From positions 1 through 64,000 of the forward strand of contig JASANZ010002225.1 in NCBI GenBank assembly GCA_030849805.1: DNA of 64,000 nucleotides. Direction: 5' to 3'. The stretch comes from Sergeia podlipaevii. Its lineage: Eukaryota; Euglenozoa; Kinetoplastea; Trypanosomatida; Trypanosomatidae. The translations under genes and the position numbers were made by a program. Within the stretch, counting starts at the first letter, position 1. Each line of letters starts with the position of its first letter. Shown in pieces: positions 55,524 to 64,000 of the stretch. The notes under the pieces are model-generated. The model searched no databases. It saw only the letters and a program-made list of their open reading frames with translations, and was not told the DNA's origin.

Positions 55524-57734
55524 ATGTCATCTGCTGTTGAGGCAACTGAATCGTTTGGTAGCAAGATACTTCTCTCAGCGATCTTGCATGCACCGGCTGT
55601 GGTGTCGAGTGCGCCTACGGTAGAGGCACTTTGCTGCGAATGCCCAGTGCTGTTTCTTCAGTCGTCAGCGAAGGAGCTTCAAGCGTGTGAGTCTGCTAAA
55701 ACTCTTCCGCTGCACAAGCAGCTTGCTAATATGCAGTCAGTGTTTGCACAGATAGAAAGACCCAGTTTTATAGATGATGTCCACATGTTGCCCATCGCGT
55801 CAACTACTGAAACACTATGTTACTACGAAAATATAGTTGTTGCAGGCGCATCAGAGATTAGAGACGAGACCGCGCTTCTTGCGTTGGATTATGTGTTTAT
55901 CAATGAAGGAGGCACCGCTGTCCCCGGTAGCGCAGATGGCCACATTTCTGCGCCGACACAATGGAACTTTTCCAAGAGCACGGAGGATGACGTCAAGATG
56001 GATGCCATGTACGCTGCTCCGCTTCTTGTCTTTGACGATCGCTACGAGGCGGATGGCTTCTGGCCATTCTTTGAGGCTCTCATACAGCGCGGCTCAAAGA
56101 ACTGTACTGATTTTAAAGCAAAAGTGATACAGGAGGACGATGATGATGATAGTGGCATCCCTTTAGATCAGCAGTCTACTGCACAGGTGATTGTACAGCT
56201 GCAGGGCATTGCTGTTCCGCAAGTCCACAGGCCTGGGGAGGCAGGCGCCTCTTTTGATATCTTCTATACTCACCAGAAGGATGTAGAGGAACCACGCAAG
56301 GAAGACGCCAGCTCTCAGCCGCCAGATCGCATACATAAGACAACAACGAAGTTGGTTGTACGCAATGGGGCGACACTACACAATGTCCTTAGCGGTGCAC
56401 AGGCCCTGTGTGAGGCAGTGGAGGAGCAGTGGGGCGTACCACACTGCGTGTTCTACCTTTCCTTCTTTCATGAGCACAGCATGCGCAAACAGAATCTTTG
56501 TGTGATACGGCTTACACATAGCTGCTCTATCAAGCTCGGCGTGGATGACTTACTTTCTTCTGAGGTGCTACGGATGCTCGTGGAAGAATTGACACTTGCA
56601 TCAGCAGAAGGCCCACTTGAGTCTTCTCCCAACGAGGAGGTGTTAGATGTATTCGACGAAGAGGAAATCAGCCGCGCCTTTGAACAAACACGACTCACAA
56701 GAATTGTGCGCAAGGTGATGACTCATAACTACGCTACCTGCCGCGACACTAGCACTCCGCTCTTCCATTGGGTGGTGAATCTTCCTGAGTGTGAGCTGTT
56801 GGAGGTGGTGACGGGAACTGACTTGTTACCAGAAATCGAGCAGGCGGTGCACCTCCTCTGTGCCCACTTCTCCCCCGCCAATACCTCTTCAGAAACGGCC
56901 GCAAGCATCCTTGTGAGCCTGCAGGAGATCAACCTACTGCGTCAGCAGCGGCACGAAAAGCTGCAAAGGAGAAGGAAGGAACCATCGCACGGCAACGAAG
57001 AAGAGATAACGCCCTCTGCAGTACATGTCAGTTCCGTGCAAGAGGTCTTTTTATCTGATCCACGAGACTCTTCTGACCTGCTCTTTGACTGTCATTCTGC
57101 GGTACAAACAGAAAGCCCAGCTGCTGGCACATTGGAGGAGTGTCCCCCTTCCAATTTGAGTGAAGCACCTCAGCGCTTGGGCGATAGCAGCTTTCAACGA
57201 ACCGCACCACAGTGCCCTCTTTCAGTGCACACTCAGCAGCGCCACACGATGAACGTCAAGCGTGGCGATGATCATGTGCATCCGCAACACTCGAGCAGTC
57301 CTGACACCAGCGCTGCAGACCTCACTAGCGCCGAGCAGTCACCTGACTCTTGCGTGCTACTCTCTGCCAGAGGGGACTCCCCAATGCACAGTTGTTTAGA
57401 CTCTATACCAGTGAAACCGCTGGTCGTGATGCCACCTGTTCGCATCTCCGACTGTGCGTCGCCTAAGTGTTCTGTGGGAACTGCGGTATTAGTTCGTAGT
57501 GAGAGTGAGGATCGCAGACAACGTCGTCGCCGACCGATTAGTGGATGCAGCGGAAGGCGCGGTCCTACCTTCGACCGCATCCCGGATCATGGCGATGGAG
57601 AGCTACGGGTGCGGCGCCGCAGACCACTGACTAGTGGCGTAAAAGCAGCTCTGTTTGCTTGCCCCTACGACGACTTGTGCTCTGCTGCTCTTCTTTACAG
57701 TGGCGATGAGAGTTGCAATGGCTTTCAATACTAA
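55524..57734 (+). CDS. Unknown protein with faint, degenerate kinesin-motor features
   Basis: 736 residues. No P-loop is visible. Residues about 295-455 nevertheless follow the order of the second half of a kinesin motor. A segment 'HCVFYLSFFHE' (from His307) sits where kinesins have RSH-x-IF-x-L. 'NLCVIRLTHS' is where LxLVDLAGSE is expected. 'RLTRIVRKVMTHN' (from 390) resembles SKLTRLLQDSLGGN and is followed by a hydrophobic strand, 'LFHWVVNLPE', like the ANVSPS strand. A helix near 480-505 follows, then a disordered, acidic to Arg-rich tail (RRRRPISG, RRRRPLTSG). The downstream neighbour is a clearer kinesin-like gene. An ATPase-dead kinesin relative is one reading; the alternative is an unrelated unknown protein. 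Confidence 0.7.
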   Translation: MSSAVEATESFGSKILLSAILHAPAVVSSAPTVEALCCECPVLFLQSSAKELQACESAKTLPLHKQLANMQSVFAQIERPSFIDDVHMLPIASTTETLCYYENIVVAGASEIRDETALLALDYVFINEGGTAVPGSADGHISAPTQWNFSKSTEDDVKMDAMYAAPLLVFDDRYEADGFWPFFEALIQRGSKNCTDFKAKVIQEDDDDDSGIPLDQQSTAQVIVQLQGIAVPQVHRPGEAGASFDIFYTHQKDVEEPRKEDASSQPPDRIHKTTTKLVVRNGATLHNVLSGAQALCEAVEEQWGVPHCVFYLSFFHEHSMRKQNLCVIRLTHSCSIKLGVDDLLSSEVLRMLVEELTLASAEGPLESSPNEEVLDVFDEEEISRAFEQTRLTRIVRKVMTHNYATCRDTSTPLFHWVVNLPECELLEVVTGTDLLPEIEQAVHLLCAHFSPANTSSETAASILVSLQEINLLRQQRHEKLQRRRKEPSHGNEEEITPSAVHVSSVQEVFLSDPRDSSDLLFDCHSAVQTESPAAGTLEECPPSNLSEAPQRLGDSSFQRTAPQCPLSVHTQQRHTMNVKRGDDHVHPQHSSSPDTSAADLTSAEQSPDSCVLLSARGDSPMHSCLDSIPVKPLVVMPPVRISDCASPKCSVGTAVLVRSESEDRRQRRRRPISGCSGRRGPTFDRIPDHGDGELRVRRRRPLTSGVKAALFACPYDDLCSAALLYSGDESCNGFQY

Positions 57735-58682
57735 GCACGTTGATGGCGGACTTGTAGAATGCTTTATGAGGAAATGTGTGCCTGAGTCTCGCATACAAGA
57801 GAAATATAGTAATTGCGCTTACAGTTATTGTTATTTTTTTTCAATAATGTTTTTTCTTTTCAGTTACAAAATGAAAGATATATATATCTATATAGACTGT
57901 GTGACTTCTGCGGATTGTAGTTTTCCTTTTACATCTCCTTCATATTTTTTTTTTTTTTCTATGAGTTCTTCTTTTTTTTTGCTTTATGAGGATTTATTCT
58001 GTGGTCTTTTTTTGGGAAAAACATTTCTACTTTTTTTTTTTCATTTCCTCGATGCGTGTATGTATGGCTAGTAGAGGAATAAGCCACAGCGAAGAAAAAG
58101 ATTACATTACTACTACGAAACTGAACTCTCTGTTTGAGTTTCTTATCTACTTTTATTATTGGTGGTTTTTTCATCTTCAATTTTTATCGACGAGCGTCCT
58201 TGCACTGTCGTATTGCTGTTGCTTATTTTCTTTACTGTTGACACATGTTACTTTGCCATTATTCCTTCATTTATTATTTTTTCTTTTTGCTATTATTATC
58301 TTTGGAGTACTCTCTTATAAAAGTAGAGTCTTGCTTACATATAGTTACCAAGAAGGGGTTTGTGCATCCTTTTTTTTTTGTACAAAAAACATTTATATAA
58401 AAGTCTATAGGACATATATATATATAGGGAGAGAGAGAGCCTTTTCCTCCGCTATTTCCCCGTTTTTCTTTTCCAATTTTTTCCGGCAGCGACATTTTTT
58501 TTTTTTTTTACTTTCCACTGTTGAAGTGCTTTTGTTGATAGATTTGTGGTTGCTGACATTCTGTTATCGGAGGAGTTTTGCTGCAGAGAATATATATATA
58601 TATATATTTATATTTTGACGGAAAAGCCACCCCTTCGTAATTTGTGTGTGTGTAGGAGTGGGAGTGCTGCTTGTAAATAGTT
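57735..58682. other. Intergenic region
   Basis: No gene is supported. The open frame 57986-58618 encodes a Phe/Tyr/Leu-rich low-complexity peptide from T-rich and TA-rich DNA and is left out. TA repeats lie at about 58413-58426 and 58591-58608; the T-run at about 58496-58509 and the AG at 58654-58655 or 58678-58680 are acceptor candidates. Confidence 0.5.
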
Positions 58683-61600
58683 ATGGATCTTTTTCTTAGA
58701 GTAAGGGGATACACAGGAGATCAAGCACCAACCCAATCTAATGCATGTAGCTCACCACTGGATGTCGATGAAGGTCTTGCGTGGAAAGCATGGTGCTTTG
58801 ACTCTGGTGTGTGGACTGCAAGCGGACCTTCGCAGAGTGCTTACGTAGCTGACCAGCCAACAATAAGTAGTGAAGTACTTGCGAAGACGCGCATTGTTAG
58901 TCACTTTTTGAGCAATGGGAACTTCTTTATGTTTACATATGGTCCACCGAAGTCCGGTAAATCGTACGCTATGTTTGGAGAGGCATTGACTGCTGCGGGG
59001 CTAGAGAAGGACGCTAATGCGGTTGCTATTCAACGTAGACGACAGCGCAAACACAACGGCCGAGGAGGGGGCGGTTTGTTTGATAGCAGCGATAGCGATG
59101 AGTTCGGTGACAGTAGAGAGAGCGAAGACACGAGCGGCGACACCGTACCAAAACTGAACAGCTCTCAAGCGAAGCGTCTTCCTCCGAGAACCTCTATTGA
59201 GTACATGTCCGCCCCCCAAAACCGTGGTATCATAGTTGAATTTTTTGATTTCTTCTTTTCCCACCTAAACACGCGACGCTCGTCCAAAGGTGGTGGTAAT
59301 ACAAATCAATTATGGGGCCTCAAGACACCATTGCTGGAAATTTCAGTGTTAGAGTACTATGGAGGAGAATGGTTTGACCTTCTCAGTAATCAGCTGTGCA
59401 ATGTGCCTGAGACTTCATTGGCAATCTTTCAAACGGTGTCCTCCTCTGCCAACGTGATGACAATGCTAATGCGCGCGCAGCGCCGCCGCATGGAGACGTC
59501 ACACCCAAGTACTGTCACATCGATCTCGCATCTTGTGGTTCAAGTACGGCTTTGTGAGAGCGATGCGGAAGACCAGGAAGCCAGCGACAGACACTGCCAC
59601 TATGGCTATTTCGTGGATCTTTGTGGAGCGGAGGTACTCCCACTACCCCCAGGAACATATAGCAGGGACGTGCACACGTCTAGTGATGCAGAGGGGCACA
59701 TGCATAAAACTTTTGCTACTTTTCGTTCTGCGCTGCTGGCATACCAACCTACAAGAGTGGATGGTGTTGGTAGTGAGCACAGGTATAAGGAATTCTCTAA
59801 GAATACTCGATGGCCGCTCTTCTTGAAGCGCGCCATGAATGGCAGAAACAACACACACGTTGTCGGTATATTTGCTGTCCCTCCGAGCCATCATGTTACC
59901 GACGCTACAGCTGATATACTGCGCTTTTCAGAAGTCTTACACGAAAGGCAGGTCACAGGGGCGACGCGGGGGCATGCGAACGGTGTTCTGCCACCACTTT
60001 CGTCTTGCTCCTCATTCACTGATGGAGCTTTAGAGCCCACCACTCGTGCTGGTTGTGAAGACCAACCCCGGCACTATAGAAATTATGTGCCGAGCAATTC
60101 AAGTGGCAGCAGCAGCAGCCACACGACAGAAGAAAAGACGATCTTTAAAGCAGGTGGGAGTGGCCGCCGCTACAGCGATATCAGTAGTGAGCCAAACTTG
60201 TACACCCCAGTGAAACGCCTTGAGCGTAGTGACCTGGACAATAGTGGCAGCCCAGTCATCAGCACTGACACACCAGCGAAGCAGCGCGACTCGCATGGTA
60301 AAAAAAAGCATCGCAGACGCAAGAACAACAGCCGTTCTCCGCGTGGGATGACAACCGAAGACCGATATCAGTGCTACGCAGCGGCGGCGACTTCGCAGGC
60401 ACATCAGACACCTTTCTCACCTCGTGCGGCGGCATCCCCGAGTGCGTCATCTAGAAGCAACGCTGCCAAGTTTCAGCACTCGACTGCATTCAAACAAGAT
60501 GTAACAGGAAGCATGCGGGGAGCGAGTGGGGCTTATGGAACTTCCGTCAATAGTGCCTCTCGCCTGCTTAGTGAAGCAAAACCACTTTACAGCAGCGGCA
60601 CCTTTCATGGACGGTTTTCCTATCTCTCGCCTTCTGCAATGGTGAGTAACATAGCAGCTACCTACTATTATGGGGATCAGGATATCGGTACACGTAGCAA
60701 CGCTCAGACTTCTCCAACAGATGCTCTACTTGCTGCTGAGAAGCGCAGTCGCCGTTCACTCGAGAAGATCCAGTGCGAGTCCTGGGATCTCATATTGCTG
60801 CGGCAGCGCAACGAATTGAAAAAGATCACTGCTATGTCAAGGACACAGCGTTACACTCACATACCGAACTCAGCAGAAGCCACAACTGTTCGCGCGCGCT
60901 ATAAGAATGATGCCAGTGCACGCAGGAAAGACTCACAAAGCTATAGGAAAGGTGGCAGCACTCCAACTGCGGTGTCGTCGTATTGTCACAGCGAGGCACG
61001 TGTGCTTCACAAAAGGCGTGAAGGTGCTGCTAACGGCAAATTGGCCACTGATGGACGGCATCACCATCAGCGCCAGCACGGCACTACGGGCTCTGGTCCC
61101 AGCTCGCATAATGCTACTTATCTCTCTCAGGAAAGTGCTTACCGCGGTACCTTGGATCCTGATGACTCACTCTTCTCGGTCTCGGTTGAAAGGCTGCCAG
61201 AACTGGTAAACAGAACGGAAGGCGTGTCCTCCACGATAACAGGCACTCACAGTAGGAAGGAACTGAAGGAGCACAAGCGGTGTGTCTCCCGTGAAGATCT
61301 CCTTCCTAAAGATATGGATGCGCGACACTCAGAAAGTTGTCGGAAAACGAGAGGTTCGCGTACTGACACGAACTGTTCTCTAAATACTCCCACTGGATGC
61401 ACGAGGGGAAGCAGCAGTGTAGGCACGACACACCGCACGAAGGAGTCCTTGTACTCTACCGTGCGTAGTCAGGTATGCTCACCTGACATCGCTCCTCATG
61501 AGAGTGTTTATCCAGTTGTTGTAGAGAGCCATGCTCTTATATCAGCGCAGCGGGCTGTACTCGGCGAGGAATTGATGGCAAGGAGCTCGCTTGAACTAAA

Positions 61601-61703
61601 AGAGTTGCGCGCGCGACGGAAATTTGAGGCTCGGCCAAACAATTCCACCCCCACCACTCAAAGGGGCTTCGGTAAGCTGTGGCTACCTGTCCCGACACGT
61701 TAA
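58683..61703 (+). CDS. Divergent kinesin-like protein
   Basis: 1,006 residues. An atypical motor occupies about 1-430. It has 'MFTYGPPKSGKSYAMFG' with an intact Walker A (GPPKSGKS, 87-94), then 'LEISVLEYYGGEWFDLL' as the EIYNE-region equivalent. Switch I is degenerate ('STVTSISHLVVQV' in place of SSRSH). Switch II is altered to VDLCGAE (311-317, DLAGSE in active kinesins), and 'GIFAVPPSHHVTDATADILRF' is the VSPS/TLRFA equivalent. An acidic/Arg insert of about 80 residues follows the P-loop. The long tail (430-1006) is Ser/Arg/His-rich and disordered with one short helix near 700-720. ATP binding is plausible, but the switch changes make processive motility doubtful. Orphan, divergent kinesins are numerous in trypanosomatids. 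Confidence 0.82.
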   Translation: MDLFLRVRGYTGDQAPTQSNACSSPLDVDEGLAWKAWCFDSGVWTASGPSQSAYVADQPTISSEVLAKTRIVSHFLSNGNFFMFTYGPPKSGKSYAMFGEALTAAGLEKDANAVAIQRRRQRKHNGRGGGGLFDSSDSDEFGDSRESEDTSGDTVPKLNSSQAKRLPPRTSIEYMSAPQNRGIIVEFFDFFFSHLNTRRSSKGGGNTNQLWGLKTPLLEISVLEYYGGEWFDLLSNQLCNVPETSLAIFQTVSSSANVMTMLMRAQRRRMETSHPSTVTSISHLVVQVRLCESDAEDQEASDRHCHYGYFVDLCGAEVLPLPPGTYSRDVHTSSDAEGHMHKTFATFRSALLAYQPTRVDGVGSEHRYKEFSKNTRWPLFLKRAMNGRNNTHVVGIFAVPPSHHVTDATADILRFSEVLHERQVTGATRGHANGVLPPLSSCSSFTDGALEPTTRAGCEDQPRHYRNYVPSNSSGSSSSHTTEEKTIFKAGGSGRRYSDISSEPNLYTPVKRLERSDLDNSGSPVISTDTPAKQRDSHGKKKHRRRKNNSRSPRGMTTEDRYQCYAAAATSQAHQTPFSPRAAASPSASSRSNAAKFQHSTAFKQDVTGSMRGASGAYGTSVNSASRLLSEAKPLYSSGTFHGRFSYLSPSAMVSNIAATYYYGDQDIGTRSNAQTSPTDALLAAEKRSRRSLEKIQCESWDLILLRQRNELKKITAMSRTQRYTHIPNSAEATTVRARYKNDASARRKDSQSYRKGGSTPTAVSSYCHSEARVLHKRREGAANGKLATDGRHHHQRQHGTTGSGPSSHNATYLSQESAYRGTLDPDDSLFSVSVERLPELVNRTEGVSSTITGTHSRKELKEHKRCVSREDLLPKDMDARHSESCRKTRGSRTDTNCSLNTPTGCTRGSSSVGTTHRTKESLYSTVRSQVCSPDIAPHESVYPVVVESHALISAQRAVLGEELMARSSLELKELRARRKFEARPNNSTPTTQRGFGKLWLPVPTR

Positions 61704-63203
61704 TTCATGAGTTTATAGACGCTCCCATTGCACCGTGAATGGAGGTCTAAAAATGCAATTTTTTTTTTCTATTTTTAAGTTCTGCGTCATTTTTCTTTTT
61801 TCTTCTTTGCGGTTTTGATAACGCTGTATGTATACAAATATTCATTCCATTTTTTTTTTTTTTGTGTGTGTAGGTACGCAGTAAATGTCTATTTATATCT
61901 ATGCATATACTACTCTACGTCGAATTGAGAACGCATTTATTGTGGTACACTTTGCATTGTTAGATACGCTTTTTCTTTTTTTTTGTTTCTTTAGCCTTTT
62001 CTCACCCTTTCTTCTTGCATGCATCCTCTCCCGTATTTATTATTTTATTAAAAAAATATGCTTATGTTCGCTTCTCTATTGATAAATATTGAAAGTCCAT
62101 TGTGACTGATTGAGGCAGAATATAGTCGGAATGGTCGAGTGCATTTATGTACTTTTTTTTTTTTTTGGATGATATGCATTTTTTTTTTTCAATGGCGATA
62201 TTTTCTTGTGAGCATTTACTCCTCTTTTGGAGAGTGTGTTGATGCGTTTAACAAAAAAAACTACTTTTTTTTGGATGACTATTAACAACAATACCTGCAG
62301 AGTGCATGATTAGGGTTGCGCCGCCGTTCTTGTTTGTTTACAGAATTTACTTATAAAGCTTAGCACACCATTGTATTGTCAAGTAATATATAGATAGATG
62401 TACTATATACCTGTTTTCTTACTATACTAGCTGCAGGCTATGCATCCAATGCGGAGGGGAAGACAATAATCTCTAGACGATATGTACTTTTTTTTCTTTC
62501 ACATGTGCAGTCTTTATACTTGGAAATGACAGCACATATGCACTCCAGTTTACTTACTTGCATTCTTTTTCTTTTGGATGTTGCTACTGATGTATTTATT
62601 ATTAGTCGCCTAATACTTTTCTTTCTCTGTCTAATTCTCTTGTGTCTCTTACTAGTTGTGTATTTATTAAGACACGCAAACACGTAACTGTGCCTGTGTG
62701 TGTGCGCGCGCGTGTTCAGTCTATGGATTTTGGCGAATATGGGTCGATGTGGAGTTACGGATTGATGGCATTGAGTATTTCCTTGAACGATATGCGTATA
62801 GTATGATTTTGTCCATATATATATATTTCTGCGCACGAAGAGAATGTACAAGTACAAAATAGTGATCCGCTTTTGTTCTTCTGACCATGATGTGGTCTTC
62901 CGATTATATCATCAATGTTTTTATCTCCTCTTCATGCAGTTAGAAATTGGCGTCTCTAATGTCTTTTCTTTGTACTCTTTTCTTTCCATTTGTGTGTGAT
63001 AGTAATATAAAAGGGAAGCGTGTGAGTCAGCGAGACAGATTGACGTCTGGTTGCATTATCTTTTTCTTTGCTAAGTATCAAACAAGTGTTTCCAATCTTT
63101 GCTGAGCTACAGACACGTAATATATAAGCGCATACATAGGCGTACTCAGGGGCACAACAGAATATAACAACTATATACTGCACCTCAAAAGAAAGTTGTC
63201 GTC
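61704..63203. other. Long intergenic region
   Basis: 1.5 kb without a gene. Many T-runs (61752-61761, 61850-61863, 62152-62166), a GT/GC-repeat patch at 62694-62714 and a TA repeat near 62815-62826. Pyrimidine-rich sequence ending at AG 63074-63075 is a plausible acceptor about 130 bases before the last gene. Confidence 0.5.
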
Positions 63204-64000
63204 ATGAATCGATTATTTAAGTCTTTGTCGACATTCCCTACGGAGATGGGTGTTGCCGAGAGCATCTCCCATTTTGCTAAATTATCACTCGCAGATCTAG
63301 GCTTCTACGTCTCTGACACTCATGCAATGAAGTACTTTGCTGATAAGTCGTACCCACTCGCCGGCCACGCACTGCTGCTTGAGAACGCTCTGCATCAGTG
63401 CGCTTTTAAGGAAGATGAGAACAGGAGCGCTGTGGAGGAAAGTAGCGCAGGTAGCGGCCATTTTGTGCAGTTCCCATGGAAGAACAGCAAGAGCGACATC
63501 ATTGGCTGCTCAACGCTATGTGAAAACGACACAGTGACAATGTGTTGGTTCGTCGTCCCCCCTCAGCACTCCCTAGCGCTGCACGATCACCCCAGTATGC
63601 ATGTGTGGCAGCGCGTGCTGCATGGCTCTCTTCACCTCACTTCCATCGACTGGACGGAGCAGTTCCGCTTGCTGGGTCCAGTAGAACTGGCAAAGACTGG
63701 CGGCGAAGGGATTGTGGTCTTCTCTGAAAAAGTGGATGGATGTGATGGACCTGTGGAGCCTGCATCTCTGTTTCATTTTTCGCCGGAAGCCGGTGGTGGC
63801 GTGCTACACTCACTCACGAATCAAAGCACGACTGAACCTGCCCTCTTCATTGACATCATCTCTCCTCCATACGAGCGTCCCCCTATGTTTTCTACGTGCA
63901 CGTACTTTGGAGCCACAAAGCTTGGTGAGCCTTTTGGCAAGGACAAGGAGTGGGGTGATAGTGGTATTGTTGGTACCCTAGCTGCTGGGGACAAGGTCCG
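63204..64000 (+). CDS. Thiol dioxygenase, cysteamine/plant cysteine oxidase family (ADO/PCO), 3' end outside window
   Basis: The frame is open from the ATG at 63204 to the window edge (265 codons), so the C-terminus is missing. My translation shows a cupin of the PCO/ADO family: 'WFVVPPQHSLALHDHPSM' with iron ligands His127 and His129, then 'RVLHGSLHLTSIDW', then 'GGGVLHSLTN' with the third ligand His202, and 'FIDIISPPYE' followed by a Cys-Thr-Tyr-Phe block. These are the family's signature segments in the right order. The enzymes add O2 to the thiol of cysteamine or of N-terminal Cys on proteins, feeding the Arg/Cys N-degron pathway in animals and plants. There is an N-terminal 100-residue helical part and an unusual extra stretch around 145-195. 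Substrate is unknown. Confidence 0.87.
   Translation, partial: MNRLFKSLSTFPTEMGVAESISHFAKLSLADLGFYVSDTHAMKYFADKSYPLAGHALLLENALHQCAFKEDENRSAVEESSAGSGHFVQFPWKNSKSDIIGCSTLCENDTVTMCWFVVPPQHSLALHDHPSMHVWQRVLHGSLHLTSIDWTEQFRLLGPVELAKTGGEGIVVFSEKVDGCDGPVEPASLFHFSPEAGGGVLHSLTNQSTTEPALFIDIISPPYERPPMFSTCTYFGATKLGEPFGKDKEWGDSGIVGTLAAGDKV

Noticed and set aside
57986..58618. 210-codon + strand frame
   Set aside because: Phe/Tyr/Leu-rich translation of T-rich and TA-repeat spacer with no folded-domain character; ends in a TA microsatellite.
1..64000. Transposons, CRISPR arrays, tRNA or rRNA genes
   Set aside because: No reverse transcriptase or transposase frames, no direct-repeat/spacer array, and no sequence I could fold into a tRNA cloverleaf or match to rRNA.

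Overview
This window reads as nuclear DNA of a trypanosomatid (Kinetoplastea). All 28 genes I can support lie on the + strand as uninterrupted reading frames with no introns. They are separated by AT-rich, pyrimidine-rich spacers of about 250-1,750 bases with T-runs followed by AG, which is the expected layout of one polycistronic transcription unit matured by spliced-leader trans-splicing and polyadenylation. Several products are basal-body, axoneme and flagellum types. Coding DNA is of moderate GC and spacers are much more AT-rich. That differs from the GC-rich Leishmania type and would fit lineages such as Angomonas/Strigomonas, Phytomonas or Trypanosoma; the genus is not resolved. TAA (12), TAG (8) and TGA (7) all end genes, so the code is standard, unlike Blastocrithidia. 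I saw no tRNA, rRNA, CRISPR array or recognisable transposon.

Layout. 1-2139 is gene-free and starts with a G-rich tract. 2140-18948 carries a WD40 protein with Sfi1-like repeats, a small membrane protein, a SET/MYND methyltransferase, a probable mitochondrial helical protein, a PINX1-like G-patch protein, a kinesin and an outer-dynein-arm docking-complex-like coiled coil. 19874-30230 carries a single-domain protein disulfide isomerase, an AlkB-like dioxygenase, deoxyribose-phosphate aldolase, a coiled-coil protein, a dually acylated staphylococcal-nuclease-type protein and a PIBF1/CEP90-like protein. 31007-45825 carries two unknowns, a PIG-X-like GPI-mannosyltransferase subunit, a WDR54-like protein, a tandem-BRCT protein, a four-copy zinc-ribbon protein and a helical-repeat protein resembling APC5. 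46300-52152 carries an NXT1/Mtr2-like export factor, an NDR-family kinase, a thioredoxin-fold protein with a broken CxxC and a Ser/Arg-rich protein. 53895-64000 carries a disordered unknown, two adjacent proteins with degenerate kinesin-motor features and, running off the right edge, a cysteamine/cysteine thiol dioxygenase (ADO/PCO family).

Genes in such units are usually not functionally grouped, so adjacency is weak evidence of shared function. Even so, cytoskeletal and flagellar themes recur. The observations most worth following are the thiol dioxygenase at the right edge, the acylated nuclease with a C-terminal Cys/His tail, the WD40-Sfi1-like protein and the pair of degenerate kinesins. 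Start codons were chosen as the first ATG in frame after the best splice-acceptor candidate; upstream in-frame GTG/TTG extensions were discarded. All functional calls come from reading motifs, without database searches.
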